From Dendrobium chrysotoxum (Eukaryota; Streptophyta; Magnoliopsida; Asparagales; Orchidaceae), in assembly GCA_019925795.1 (NCBI GenBank), contig CM034305.1, positions 97,919,571 to 97,983,570 on the forward strand: a stretch of DNA of 64,000 nucleotides. Reading direction: 5' to 3'. How positions within the stretch are numbered: position 1 is the stretch's first letter; the number at the start of each line of letters is the position of its first letter. The position numbers and the translations under genes were made by a program. The notes beneath the pieces are model-generated. The model saw nothing but the letters and a program-made list of their open reading frames with translations, was not told the origin of the DNA and searched no databases. Positions 1 to 10,099 of the stretch are shown here, in pieces.

Positions 1-374
1 ACACCACTTTATTAAATCTTTATTGCAAGCTAGATTATGATTGGTCATTTTCATATCCAATGATTGGTCGATGTTAAATGAAATGAAAATTAATATGTTA
101 TGATTTACACTTTTTATAGAAAGTAAATGAATGTTATATGAATAAATGGCTAGATATATATACTTGTATGTGCATGTTGATTGATGGTGCACTTGGGGAC
201 ACAATATACCCAAGCATATAAATGGAAAATGTTATGAAAAAGGAAAAAAAATGAAAAAGGAGTACCTTTATTGATACTATTTTAGACGATGGCTCCTGTG
301 ACAGCTGTATTATTTACAAGTAAAGAAAAAGATATGATACATACATAACATTGAAAGTTATGAAATGAAATGAT
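1..374. other. AT-rich flank without a recognised gene
   Basis: No open frame of note and no motif I recognise. It is the left flank of the LINE insertion, and is probably part of the transposon-rich stretch that also fills the far end of NUP160 intron 13. Confidence 0.4.
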
Positions 375-377
375 TAA

Positions 378-3065
378 ATAGAATTATTTTATACTAGAAA
401 TGGTGTAGGCGTGATTATAGATAAGAGTTTGAAGGATAATGTTATAAATATTAATAGAATTGGAGATAGAATTATGGCTTTAAAGATTGTTGTTGATGCT
501 AAGATTATTAATATTATAAGTGCTTATGCTCCTCAAGTAGGTTTGGATATGTGTTCAAAATTAAAATTTTGGGAAGATTTAGAAGAATTAATTCAAAAGA
601 TACCTCTCGAAGAAAAAATTTTTATTGGAGGAGATTTAAATGGACATGTTGGTAGAGAGGTAAATGATTTTAAAAGCATTCATGGTGGATATGGGTTTGG
701 AATGACTAATGAAGGTGGTAAGACCATACTAGATTTTTCTTTAGCTTATGATTTTTTAATTGCTAATACCTTATTTAAGAAAAGAGATGAGCATCTCATC
801 ACTTATAAGAATGGTTATAGTAAAACTCAGATTGATTATTTTCTTATAAGAAAAGTAGATCGTTTAGATTGCAAAGATTGTAAAGTTATTCCGAGTGAAA
901 GTTTATGTACCCAACATCGCTTATTAGTTTTAGACTTTAAGATGAAAGGACAGAAAATAAAAAATAAAGTAAAGCGATTTTCTAGGATTAGATGGGGGCA
1001 TTTAAAGAATAGTAATAAAAATATTTTTGAGAGTAAGATTTTAGATTCTAAGATTTTATTTGTGCATGAGGATGCTAATGTTATGTGGGAAAAAGTGGCT
1101 AGTGATATTAAAAATATTGCTAAAGATGTGTTTGGAGTATCAAAGGGAAAAGCCCCTAATAGTAAAAATAGCTGGTGGTGGAATCCAATTGTGCAAGAAA
1201 AGATAAAAAATAAGAAGATTTGTTATAAAAATTGGTTTAGATGTAAAAATTCTGATAATTGGGAAAGATATAAAGAGGCATGTAAGGATTCTAAGAAAGC
1301 AATATGTGATGCAAAGATCTTAGCTTTTAATGATTTATATAATAGATTAGATACTAAGGAGGGAGAAAGATATATGTATAAGCTAGCCAAACAAAGAGAT
1401 AGGAGTAGTAAGGATTTAATTCAAGTGAAGTGTATTAAGGATGAAGATCAAAAAGTACTTTTCTTAGAAGATGATATTCAACAAAGGTGGATGAGATATT
1501 TTGATAAACTTTTTAATGAAGATTGTAGGAATACAATTGACTTTAGTGACCTTAGCATCCTAAATGAAAATAAAGATTTCTGTTTTTATCGGCGTATTAG
1601 TAAAACCGAAGTTAGAGAGGCTTTAAAGAAAATGAAGTGTGGAAAAGCTGTTGGACCTGATGATATCCCAATAGAGATGTGGAAATGCTTAGGAGATGAA
1701 GGAATTTCTTGGCTAACTAAACTTTTTAATAATATTTTGAAGACTAAAAAGATGCCAGATGCGTGGAGAATGAGTGTATTGATTCCTATTTATAAGAATA
1801 AAGGTGATGCACAAGATTGTGCGAATTATAGAGGAATTAAGTTAATGTGTCACACTTTAAAACTATGGGAGCGAGTTATGGAGCGTAGGCTGCGGCGTGA
1901 TACTAATGTTTCTCAAAATCAATTTGGATTCATGCCTGGTAGGTCTACTATGGAAGCCATACATTTATTGAGAGGTTTGATGGAGAAATATAGGGAGAAT
2001 AAGGAGGATCTACATATGATATTTATTGATTTAGAGAAAGCATATGATAAAGTTCCAAGAGAAGTGCTATGGAGAGTTCTTGAAAAGAAAGGAGTTAATA
2101 ATGCTTATATTCAAATCATTAAAGATATGTATGAAGGAGCTACTACTTGTGTTCAAACACAAGGTGGTTTGACCAAGTATTTCCCTATTTCGGTTGGATT
2201 ACATCAAGGATCAGCTTTAAGCCCATATCTTTTCGCGTTAGTCATGGATGTTCTCACTAGACATTTACAAGAGGATGTACCCTGGTGTATGCTTTTTGCT
2301 GATGATATTCTTCTTGTTGACAAGACTAAAGAGGGAGTTGAAGGTAAACTTGAAGTCTGGAGATCAACCTTAGAGTCTAAAGGTTTTCGCTTGAGTAGAT
2401 CTAAAACTGAATATATGGAGTGTAATTTTAGCAGTAATAGACCTAGTGAGGGGATTGTGACTTTGGGCGATCAAGTCATTAATAAGAGTACACGTTTTAG
2501 ATATCTTGGATCTATTGTTCAGAGTGATGGTGAAATAGATGGGGATGTTATCAGTAGAATTCAAGTTGGATGGTTGAAGTGGAGGAATGCATCGGGCTTG
2601 TTGTGTGATAGAAAGGTCCCCCTTAAACTTAAGGGAAAATTCTATAAGATGGTGGTGAGACCTGCAATGCTTTATGGTGCAGAATGTTGGCCATTAAAAG
2701 AGAAGCACAATACTAAGTTATGTGTTGCGGAGATGAGGATGCTTAGGTGGATGAGTGGATTTACTCTTAGAGACAGGATACGAAATGAGCATATACGTGA
2801 AAAGGTTGGAGTAGCTCCAGTGGAGGATAAGATTAGAGAGAGTCGCCTTAGATGGTTTGGTCACATAAAACGGCGGCCTTCCGATGACCCAGTTAGGAAA
2901 GTAGAGGTATTAGATTTGACTTATGTTAAGAAAGGTAGAGGTAGACCTAAAAAGACTTGGTTAGAAAATATTAGAAATGATCTTTCTCTATTAGATTTAA
3001 ACGAGAATTTGACTTTGAACCGGACACAATGGAGAAAAAGGATTCATGTTGCCGACCCCACGTAG
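378..3065 (+). CDS. RTE LINE endonuclease-reverse transcriptase, N-terminally truncated
   Basis: The frame is open from a stop at 375-377 to a TAG at 3063-3065; from the GTG at 411 it counts 884 codons. Residue numbers below count from 411. The apurinic-like endonuclease part is residues 1-175: NIISAYAPQ near 34-42, GGDLNGHVG near 73-81, TQIDYFLIRK near 136-146 and QHRLLVLDF near 167. The first endonuclease motifs are missing. The RT domain covers about 405-700, with GKAVGPDDIPIEMWK, YDKVPREVLWRVLEKKG, HQGSALSPYLFALVMD and the catalytic FADD at 629-632. The tail (RWFGHIKRRP, RGRPKKTW, WRKRIHVADPT) is characteristic of plant RTE elements. There is no internal stop or frameshift. It lacks the start region, so autonomous function is unlikely; some family members may supply activity in trans. 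Confidence 0.88.
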   Translation: MELFYTRNGVGVIIDKSLKDNVININRIGDRIMALKIVVDAKIINIISAYAPQVGLDMCSKLKFWEDLEELIQKIPLEEKIFIGGDLNGHVGREVNDFKSIHGGYGFGMTNEGGKTILDFSLAYDFLIANTLFKKRDEHLITYKNGYSKTQIDYFLIRKVDRLDCKDCKVIPSESLCTQHRLLVLDFKMKGQKIKNKVKRFSRIRWGHLKNSNKNIFESKILDSKILFVHEDANVMWEKVASDIKNIAKDVFGVSKGKAPNSKNSWWWNPIVQEKIKNKKICYKNWFRCKNSDNWERYKEACKDSKKAICDAKILAFNDLYNRLDTKEGERYMYKLAKQRDRSSKDLIQVKCIKDEDQKVLFLEDDIQQRWMRYFDKLFNEDCRNTIDFSDLSILNENKDFCFYRRISKTEVREALKKMKCGKAVGPDDIPIEMWKCLGDEGISWLTKLFNNILKTKKMPDAWRMSVLIPIYKNKGDAQDCANYRGIKLMCHTLKLWERVMERRLRRDTNVSQNQFGFMPGRSTMEAIHLLRGLMEKYRENKEDLHMIFIDLEKAYDKVPREVLWRVLEKKGVNNAYIQIIKDMYEGATTCVQTQGGLTKYFPISVGLHQGSALSPYLFALVMDVLTRHLQEDVPWCMLFADDILLVDKTKEGVEGKLEVWRSTLESKGFRLSRSKTEYMECNFSSNRPSEGIVTLGDQVINKSTRFRYLGSIVQSDGEIDGDVISRIQVGWLKWRNASGLLCDRKVPLKLKGKFYKMVVRPAMLYGAECWPLKEKHNTKLCVAEMRMLRWMSGFTLRDRIRNEHIREKVGVAPVEDKIRESRLRWFGHIKRRPSDDPVRKVEVLDLTYVKKGRGRPKKTWLENIRNDLSLLDLNENLTLNRTQWRKRIHVADPT

Positions 3066-3076
3066 TGGGACAAAGG

Positions 3077-3100
3077 CTTGTTATTGTTGTTGTTGTTGTA
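3077..3100 (+). repeat. TTG trinucleotide tail of the LINE
   Basis: A short run of TTG/TTA triplets directly follows the LINE stop codon and 3' end. Simple trinucleotide tails mark the 3' end of RTE-clade elements. Confidence 0.8.
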
Positions 3101-3110
3101 TTGAAATAAT

Positions 3111-3499
3111 CAGGCATATTATTCCAAATGCCTTGGGTTACTATAGTTAGAAGCATGATTTACCCACTGAGTTCTTTTATGACTCACTCTTAAATTTATA
3201 AATAAATAGATATTATTTAAAACTTAAAATAAGTAGAAGAGAAGATAATGTATATCGTAGACATGGTACACCAAAAAAAAGGTATTTATAATATTTAACT
3301 TTATTTCAAATTTTGAGATTTTAGTGGCTCTTTCAGTTTATTTGAGATAGTTTTAAATTGATTGAAAGAAATGAAATCACCATCCGACCGTCTATTCCCG
3401 CCTCATTAATTTGAATCTCTGGATCGGACCGTGATAAGGCTTCAGGATAATATGAAGTCGCAACTATTGGATAAGATCTTGGGCATATGTCGGTTGTTT
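3111..3499. other. Spacer without recognised gene
   Basis: AT-rich sequence between the LINE and the gypsy remnant. It has no coding signal that I recognise and may be decayed retrotransposon sequence. Confidence 0.35.
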
Positions 3500-3505
3500 G
3501 TGTTA

Positions 3506-4001
3506 CTACAGATTAACAATCATCAAAGCCAACCAATAATCAGCTTCCTTGCAAGTTTGTATGAAAGACTGTGACACTATTTCATGATTGGGTTCTGTAG
3601 GTTTGGTATGTTCTTTAAAAGGTAGAAGCACCACTATGTCCTTTGTAGGAGTAGGTGTTTTTGAACCCATCGTGTGTAGTCTGGTGGTCATAGTGCTAAG
3701 GGAGTCCAAAAAGAAGGTGATAAATGTCCATAGAAACAACATCATACAACTTGTTCTTGTAACTTGCCCCCAACAAAAAATTAAACAAGACATTGTTTTC
3801 TTATATTGATTTCATTACCTTTCTTGAGCCACGAAAGCTGATATGACTTGGGTGCGGATTGGTAGGGAGGTTCAGCTTCACCGTAAGGGTGGATACCACA
3901 TTTTCACAACTTCCGCTATTAATCACCAAATTATACCTTGCCATGTATGGAGCATCTTGCTCAAAAAATATGATGACATAACCATTCATTCTCCTTTTCA
4001 T
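3506..4001 (-). pseudogene. gypsy protease region, frameshifted
   Basis: Minus-strand frames at 4001-3801 and about 3793-3506 read as a retroviral-type aspartic protease. NLVINSGSCENVVS stands where DTGSSHNFI-like active sites sit, so the catalytic Asp is Asn. It is followed by the LGRPW-like strand (LGLPWHYDHQTTHDGFKN), which is in a different frame from the one before it. No continuous frame remains. Confidence 0.65.
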
Positions 4002-4154
4002 TTTAAATATTTAAAAGACGACAAATCACAACAATTTTCTTTCATCCGCGTGTAAGATTTGTTCATCTATCACCTCATCAACTTCTTGTTGTGTTGGAAG
4101 GATAGTTTCACTTAAGGCTTCTTCCATCACGGTCATTATGCGTCGTGTAGGACA

Positions 4155-4205
4155 ATTGGCTGCAAGATGTCAAAAACCACAACATTTAAAACACTTTCGT
4201 ACAGG
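4155..4205 (-). pseudogene. gag CCHC zinc knuckle with internal stop
   Basis: The minus strand reads CFKCCGF, stop, HLAANCPTRR. The spacing is C-x2-C-x4-H-x4-C, the retroviral nucleocapsid zinc knuckle, with one in-frame TGA between Phe and His. It lies between the gag capsid domain and the protease, the expected order. Confidence 0.65.
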
Positions 4206-4620
4206 AAGAGAAGCGGTAGTCGCGGTTGGAGAAGGGGATGAAGTTCGGACAACAGGTATTCCCACATTTCTAGTTTTTTGTCATCAAGAGTAGTTGTTGG
4301 AGATAATTCTAGATTTGTTCGTCGCTTAAAATTATTTTTCCCGTTTTTTGTTAATTTTTTACTGTGAGAGCAAGATTGACGTCGTTTGTTGTCTAATATG
4401 GCTGTAGTTGGACCACATTGGCAAAGGACAGTTTTAACCCTCCAAGAAAACGATCGATGGTGTTTTCTTTAGGCTACACCAAGTTGTATTTTAGCCATAA
4501 CTGTTCAAATTCAGCCACGCAACCTTCTATGGAAAGTTCTTGTTATTGAATATTATGTAGTCATAGAAACATATCTTGGCAGTAATGGGCCGACAAGAAT
4601 TTCTGATGCATTTTTTTCTT

Positions 4621-5095
4621 CATTTTGTCTCATGAACTGATCTTGGTTTTTCCTTCTCGTTGCCTTAATTTTTTTAATTTTTTCTGCCACAAAGAAGCAT
4701 TGCCTTTTAATTTTATAGCTACTAATTTAACAATACAGTCAAGGGGTACCTCTTTATATTTGAGGATTTGTTCCATGATGTGTAGCCAATTAAGAAATTC
4801 ATCCGGATCCAATTTTCCTGTAGAATCCAAAATATCAATCTTGATGATGTCTTCTAGGTTCTCGCTGATAATAGTGAAGAGGCGGTTCTTCCTCTTCACT
4901 TGAAGCTTCTTGGTGGAAAGTATTTTCTTCCTCCATTGAACATTCTTCATCATTCCGGCATTCCATTAGATGACAAAGTTCCATCACTGCAAGCCTTTTT
5001 TGAAGTTGGTGAATCTCCCTTTGCAAGTCTTCAATAGAGGGTTCTTGAATTGTTCTTGGATCGACTCTTCTTGGTGGAATTATTACGGTAAATTT
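4621..5095 (-). pseudogene. gypsy gag (capsid domain)
   Basis: Two overlapping minus frames. 5095-4835 gives an N-terminal segment with a coiled-coil-like stretch (IEDLQREIHQLQKRLAVM) and an acidic tail. 4953-4630 gives the retrotransposon capsid motif, with DEFLNWLHIMEQILKYKEVP followed by KLVAIKLKGNASLWQKKLKK, the usual plant Ty3/gypsy Gag core. A frameshift near 4850-4950 separates them. Confidence 0.75.
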
Positions 5096-5098
5096 TCG

Positions 5099-5111
5099 GG
5101 CTCTAATACCA
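5099..5111 (-). promoter_or_regulatory. Primer-binding site of the gypsy remnant
   Basis: The minus strand reads TGGTATTAGAGCC, one base off the common TGGTATCAGAGCC complementary to the 3' end of initiator tRNA-Met. It lies just upstream of gag on the minus strand, at the inner edge of the putative LTR. Confidence 0.65.
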
Positions 5112-5112
5112 A

Positions 5113-5540
5113 ATAACACCAGAATATTCAAGCAAAAAACCAGAAAAGAAAACAACCAACCTTCTACTAGTAAACATGTGCCTTGATGAAGACTGGAGTG
5201 ATTCAGAATGTTCACCAAAAGACTGTTAGATAACCTTTAAGATAAACGTGTGGCTCTAACAGCAGAACTGGACTCTTCTTGAAGCTTGGGAAGGCACAGA
5301 AGTTGGAAAAAAGAGAGTTCTTGTAGCAGATATAAGACCAGCAACTTTTCTAGACAGAGAGGAAGGACGGAGAGCAGCTCATGAAGGTGTAGGTCTGAAT
5401 CCAGCGGCCTGACTTGCAGCAACTGGGAGAAAACAAAGACACTTGCTCTCGCGTGAAAGCTAAGGAAAACTGCAGCTGCAACCTGCTGAGGCAAGGGGAG
5501 GAGCGGCTCGCTCTTGGCAACCAACCGGTCTTGATAACAC
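5113..5540 (-). repeat. Putative 5' LTR of the gypsy remnant
   Basis: The position (between the PBS and the element's outer end) and related sequence at the two edges (AATAACACC near 5112 and GATAACACC near 5533) suggest an LTR of about 430 bp. I see no second LTR to align, so the ends are approximate. Confidence 0.35.
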
Positions 5541-7679
5541 CGGCGTCAGAAATTATGAGCAAGTTTTTTTTCTATCCACCATTTCTAGCATTCCATGTTC
5601 TCAATTTTCTTGCTTTCTTCTTTCCGCAATCAACTCGACAGATGCTCCAATCAACTTATTCATTCAATGAGGAAAATTTTAAAACATGCCAACAATGTTT
5701 GACTTCCTACGTAATTGGAGACATGGTCCACAATTGCTTGTGGTGGTAGACTTATACACAATCAGAAGATTTATGCTAATGACGAACTCCCCAACACACC
5801 ACCTGGGGAACTACGTATCTTAGTCGAGCACTTCAATAACGGCCTTATTCTCCCTCCGCATTTTTTGTTGGTCAACAATTTTGAAGATCTCTCAATGGTG
5901 CAACTGCATGCCAAACATTATTGTCATTGTAAAATGAGGCTCCAATGTGCTAAAGAAGGATTTCAAGCTCAATTCATGAGTGGAAAGCTCGTGATCTTAT
6001 TGTCAATTTTTGCATTGGGTGGTTGATGCCTCTGTCACTAAGCCACTTCCAACAAGACGCCTTCAAGCATATTACAGTGAGACCACCATCATGGAGAGTG
6101 TTGCATCCCACGGTAACAATTCTTTGGCCAAGAAAATGCAAGTGCATACAAAACGTGGTAAGCAAATTTTAGTTATGTAGCCTTAAATAATGTTATTCTT
6201 TTAAAAGAATGGTGCTTATTTTTAGAGGGAGTTGATGTTAAGTCAACTAAGCCCTTCTCTATTACATCGGTTGCTAAGCCCTTTCTCTATTGGATCAGCT
6301 GCTAAACCGAGAGAAAAAAAAGGTTCAAGTTTCTCTTCTAATTAGTCAATAAATGACTTAGCTAAATTTTCACATTCTCATTAAGCAGTGCAAGTTCCTA
6401 TGGTGAAATTAAAGAAGCTAGATTAAACTAGAAAGATTATCCAACCAAAACATATGGTTTAATTTTTCTTGATCCAGGCAAGTAGCTTATTGATAAATAT
6501 TGACAAGCCATCGATCAAAGTTTTACAAGGGGTCTATTAGCGAGATCCAACTCTCCACATTTTGAGGTTTATCGATTAATTGGTTTCCTTTAAGGTTTCA
6601 TACTTCATAAAAGTGAAGCACCTAAATAAAATGGACACTCCATGATGTCCTGGTTGAATTGGGGTGAAACCCTCTAACAAAGAAAAAACTCAATAATAAG
6701 AACGGTTGGGTAAGGGCTCTAAATTTATCCACCAACTCTTTTCTCATGAATAGTCATAAGGAATTCTTGCTAATCTACAAGTTGAGGTTATTTTCTTCCC
6801 GGGCGACTCCTAGTTTCAAATTTTATCAAAATTGACTTCATTTCAAGTCCTCATTACGAAACCCAATAGATCCAATTGGTAGGATACCCAATAAATTTCT
6901 GGAAGCCTTTTGAGATCTAAATGTTAGAAAATTAGGTTGGGAAGCTCGCCTATCAACCCGAATAGTGGAAGTGCTTGACAGATCTTTCCACGGTGCAACA
7001 CCCAAAGACACCCTCTTGATCACTTGGAAGGTTTTGGACACCAAACCAAATCAAGGAGGATATTTTATCACTATCGTACCAAAGCAGGATTCTAAGCCAA
7101 ACTTAAGATAGTAAAACCCTAAACATCCATAAAAAAGCTAAGAAGTTACCAAGTTAGAACCAATCACCATGCACAAGAATAGCAATACTTTAAATAAGAA
7201 TGATACTAGATTTTCTTAAATTAAAAGATCATTAGAAAACATAGCAAATGGCTCAACTGCAGGCATTAATAACTTAGACAAAGGAAGGAGATCCCTCCAC
7301 AAGTTGTGGAAAAGATGCTAAATTTCCTAAGAGCCTTGATGAAGAAGGTGAAAAACCTCTTATAGATCAAGACTGACACTTAATTAGATGCTCACCTCCA
7401 TTAAGGTGCGTGCCAATGAAGTTGTCTAACTTTGATAGCATAATAAATGCTAAAAAATTAGACAATCGGTTAGATCTCTCAGAAATCTAATTCTTTTTCT
7501 ACAAATATACTCCTACATAAAGAATTTCTTTTGCCAAATAAAAAAAATGTCATTCCACCTCTTATGTAGTTTGACACAGAGTCCTCACATATGATCGACC
7601 TTGAATGACTTCGCCACAGTTAAGCAATTAAATAAGGCCCATTTCTATCCCATCATTCATGAGGAAGAAAAATGAATTG
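5541..7679. other. 2.1 kb without a recognised gene
   Basis: The short open frames (for example plus 5715-6026 and minus 6838-7044) match no family I know. Interspersed stops and polypyrimidine runs suggest decayed retroelement DNA. No splice-competent NUP160 exon was found here on the minus strand. Confidence 0.35.
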
Positions 7680-8016
7680 GATGGTAGCAAGTGAGACAGA
7701 AGTGCAAGCAGTCAGTACAGGAGCATATAAAGTTCAGTAGCCATGCTTAGCATTTTGTTGCAAGAAAAAGAAACTCTAATGGAATTTGTTATAAGACTTT
7801 ATCAAGGTCTCCATAGAAAATTGAGACTTTCCTCAATGCATACAATTCCAAAGGTTAGTCTAAAAACATAGCCACAAAGGAAATGGATAGAGCAAGTAAT
7901 AGGAGTTAGAAGTTTTCTCAACCTTAATATTGTCACAGTCAATACTGAGATCATTCAAAAGAGAAGCTAGAAGCTGCATACAAAAAAGAGGCCACCTAGA
8001 AAGGAAGCCAAGCTAA
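7680..8016 (+). pseudogene. Old gypsy remnant, gag part (left piece)
   Basis: The plus-strand reading resembles a retrotransposon gag (for example MEFVIRLYQGLHRKLRLSS) with several stops. It is cut at 8016 by the chromovirus LTR and appears to resume at 11847. I infer one older plus-strand element split by later insertions. Confidence 0.45.
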
Positions 8017-8584
8017 TGATAGGAATCTAATCTCCACACTGCCCAAAAAAAAACAGCAATAACAAAGAAAAAATGTAGCAGATATCAGCGAGAAAGAATG
8101 AGATTATGGGTTTATTTTATTATCGGCACAACAAATCAAGATACAAGTTAATCTACTATTTGAGAGGTAGATCGACTCTCCAAAAACTCTAGGCACCGCT
8201 AGGAACAACTCCAAAGAAAATTATTGCAAAATATAAAATCACATAATTAAAATAAAATATCCTCATTAATCATAAATAAACCTTCTTAATTCCCTCCCAA
8301 ATCTGAATTCAAATTAGCCATCTTTCCCTAAATAAACCTTGTTAATTTTCTCCTAAATCTGAATTCAAATCAGTCCTCTTTCCCTAAATAAACCTTGCTA
8401 ATTCCCTCTCAATTTTAATTTTCTATGGTAAGTAATTAAAGGTAATTAATCCCCTCTAAGACCCCCTCTCTACATGCCCGCCGCCCACACTAGTGGGGCT
8501 CATAGGGCTCTTCCGCCAACTAGCTAGACCGGGCCCCCTTGCTGGGCTGGGTTTATTGGCTGGACTAGCTCAGCCGGTCCAACA
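8017..8584 (-). repeat. 3' LTR of the chromovirus
   Basis: 568 bp with TG and CA ends. It aligns along its length with 11265-11846, including a shared block around GAGAAAGAATGAGATTATGG and the GGTAGATCGACTCTCC block. Base changes and small indels between the LTRs show that the insertion is not recent. Confidence 0.85.
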
Positions 8585-8587
8585 ATA

Positions 8588-8600
8588 CCCCCTCCCAAAA
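8588..8600 (-). promoter_or_regulatory. Polypurine tract of the chromovirus
   Basis: A minus-strand purine run (TTTTGGGAGGGGG) lies just upstream of the 3' LTR, where the plus-strand primer for LTR retrotransposon replication is expected. Confidence 0.7.
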
Positions 8601-8960
8601 AATCACCTTGTCCTCAAGAGGGAACAAAGGAAACTGCTTTTGAATCATCCGGTATGGTTCTCATGTTGCCTCATAATCGGGTGGATCATTCCACTCAATC
8701 AGCACTGCTCTAACTCCTTCGATTGTCGAGTGAACTCCTCTCACTTTCATTGGCTCCAGGACCACCTCCATTTCTTCTGTCAAGGTCATTGGCAGCGTCG
8801 CTAATGGACTGCGGTCGCCAATAGATTTCCTCAGCTGGGACACATGGAATATTGGGTGTATGGTAGAAGTAGGGGGTAGTTTCAAACGATACGCCACAGC
8901 ACCAATCCTCTCCACAACCTCATAAGGCTCATAATATCGTGAAGGTAACTTTTCATTTCT
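8600..8960 (-). pseudogene. Chromovirus integrase tail with chromodomain-like end
   Basis: The minus frame 8915-8661 reads RIGAVAYRLKLPPTSTIHPIFHVSQLRK (quoted in parts: AYRLKLPP, IHPIFHVSQLRK), the GPY/F-type end of integrase. VLIEWNDPPDYEAT follows, which resembles the core of a chromodomain that targets chromovirus insertion to chromatin. Reading continues towards 8600 beyond the listed frame. Confidence 0.75.
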
Positions 8961-9220
8961 TCTTCGAGCTAAGGTCTTCTATCTGTAGGGTTGAATCTTC
9001 AAATACACCTTATCACCCACCTCGAACTGCACATCCCTTCTATGCTCCTTAGCTTGTTTCTTAATAATTTATTATGCCCTCAGTAGGTGCCCCTATAGCT
9101 CTCCCAATATCCTTTCCATTCCTCCAACTATTGTTTCATTGATGAGATTGGAGTGCTCTTGGTCCTGTAATATACCAGGTGAAGAGGGTCTCTGCCATAA
9201 AAGATTTTGAGGGGTGTAGT

Positions 9221-9418
9221 CTATGTTGCACTATGGTAGGATGTATTATACCAGTACTTAGCCCAAGGTAACCACTTCACCCAGGTCTTGGGTGTTTCTA
9301 ATACAAAACATCTCAAATAAGTCTCCACACTCCTGTTCACCATCTCGATATGTCCATCAGTTTGTAGATTGTATGCCTTAATTCTCTTCAAAACAGTCCC
9401 TTGCATCCTGAATAGCTC
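9221..9418 (-). pseudogene. Integrase C-terminal catalytic part (fragment)
   Basis: The minus frame reads RELFRMQGTVLKRIKAYN, then LQTDGHIEMVNRSVETYLR and KWLPWAKYWYNTSYHSAT. This is the stretch around the last catalytic Glu of gypsy integrase, where YHPQTDGQTE-like sequence is usual. The zinc-binding and first catalytic parts are absent because the internal deletion joins this segment to the end of the protease linker. Confidence 0.8.
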
Positions 9419-9421
9419 CCT

Positions 9422-9950
9422 CTAGAAGTGGCTCGGGAATACCTCTTGATATTGTTGTAAGAGTGGTTGAACCATGTTTAGTGTTTCTATCTTCTCCACA
9501 TCCTCTTCTCCTTCCAAACTTTGCAGTTCCACCAAAAATCCCACTCCTTCACCCTGGATTTCCCTCACCATGATTTTGAGTGAAACGATAGTTTTAGACA
9601 GGCTAGGATCCCCTCTAATAACCACTCTCCTCCCCTCAACCTTGAACTCAATCGTTAGAGCCTTCCAATCAATCTTGGTATTCCCCAACTTCTGTAACCA
9701 CTTCATTCCCAGTATCACATATGTGCTCCCCAAATTTGATGGCAAAAAATCTTCAAATACCTGAACTTCTGGAAGGATTAGGATCACCCCTTTGCAAATT
9801 CCTCTACTCCTCTCTACTTTTCCTGTTCCCAGCATAACCCCAAAGCCCCCCCATGTCCACTAATTTCAGTCCCAACTAATCCACCATCCTGTTGGAAATA
9901 AAGTTGTAGGTAGCTCCACTATCAACCAGTACTGCCACCTCCTAATGCCC
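9422..9950 (-). pseudogene. Chromovirus aspartic protease and linker to RT
   Basis: The minus strand near 9935-9895 reads VLVDSGATYNFISNRMVD, with the retropepsin DSGA active site intact. An in-frame stop follows, then the frame 9835-9422 with ILGMKWLQKLG (the second protease strand) and LQQYQEVFPSHF (the linker before RT). The frame stops exactly where RT should begin. Confidence 0.82.
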
Positions 9951-10099
9951 GATCTTCCTCTTTACCTTCATAGTGTGGTTCGGTGTAAACTGGATCACTG
10001 AGTTAAGGGATAACTCTGCAACATCTAAGTGCAAGTGATTATCTTCCTCCTGTACTTCCTCCTCTGCAACATCTTCCTCCTCATCGCAAACTGTTAGGA

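Larger units (their letters stand above)
375..3101 (+). mobile_element. RTE-type non-LTR retrotransposon (LINE), 5' truncated
   Basis: A plus-strand LINE body consisting of one endonuclease/reverse transcriptase frame, followed within 15 bases of the stop codon by a TTG trinucleotide tail. A trinucleotide tail instead of poly(A), and an endonuclease-RT protein without a separate gag-like ORF, are typical of the RTE clade. The left end has no 5' UTR and lacks the start of the endonuclease, so the copy is 5' truncated, as expected from incomplete target-primed reverse transcription. A possible 9-base target duplication with one mismatch flanks it (366-374 TGAAATGAT and 3102-3110 TGAAATAAT). I infer it landed in older repeat DNA. 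Confidence 0.85.
3500..5540 (-). mobile_element. Decayed Ty3/gypsy remnant: 5' LTR, PBS, gag, protease
   Basis: Reading on the minus strand from 5540 to 3500 gives a putative LTR, a primer-binding site (5099-5111), a gag domain (about 5060-4620), a CCHC zinc knuckle (about 4205-4160) and a retropepsin region (about 4000-3510). Reverse transcriptase, RNase H and integrase are absent, so the 3' half has been lost. Several stops and frameshifts interrupt every domain. The element is a dead fragment in the same transposon stack that occupies NUP160 intron 13. Confidence 0.75.
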
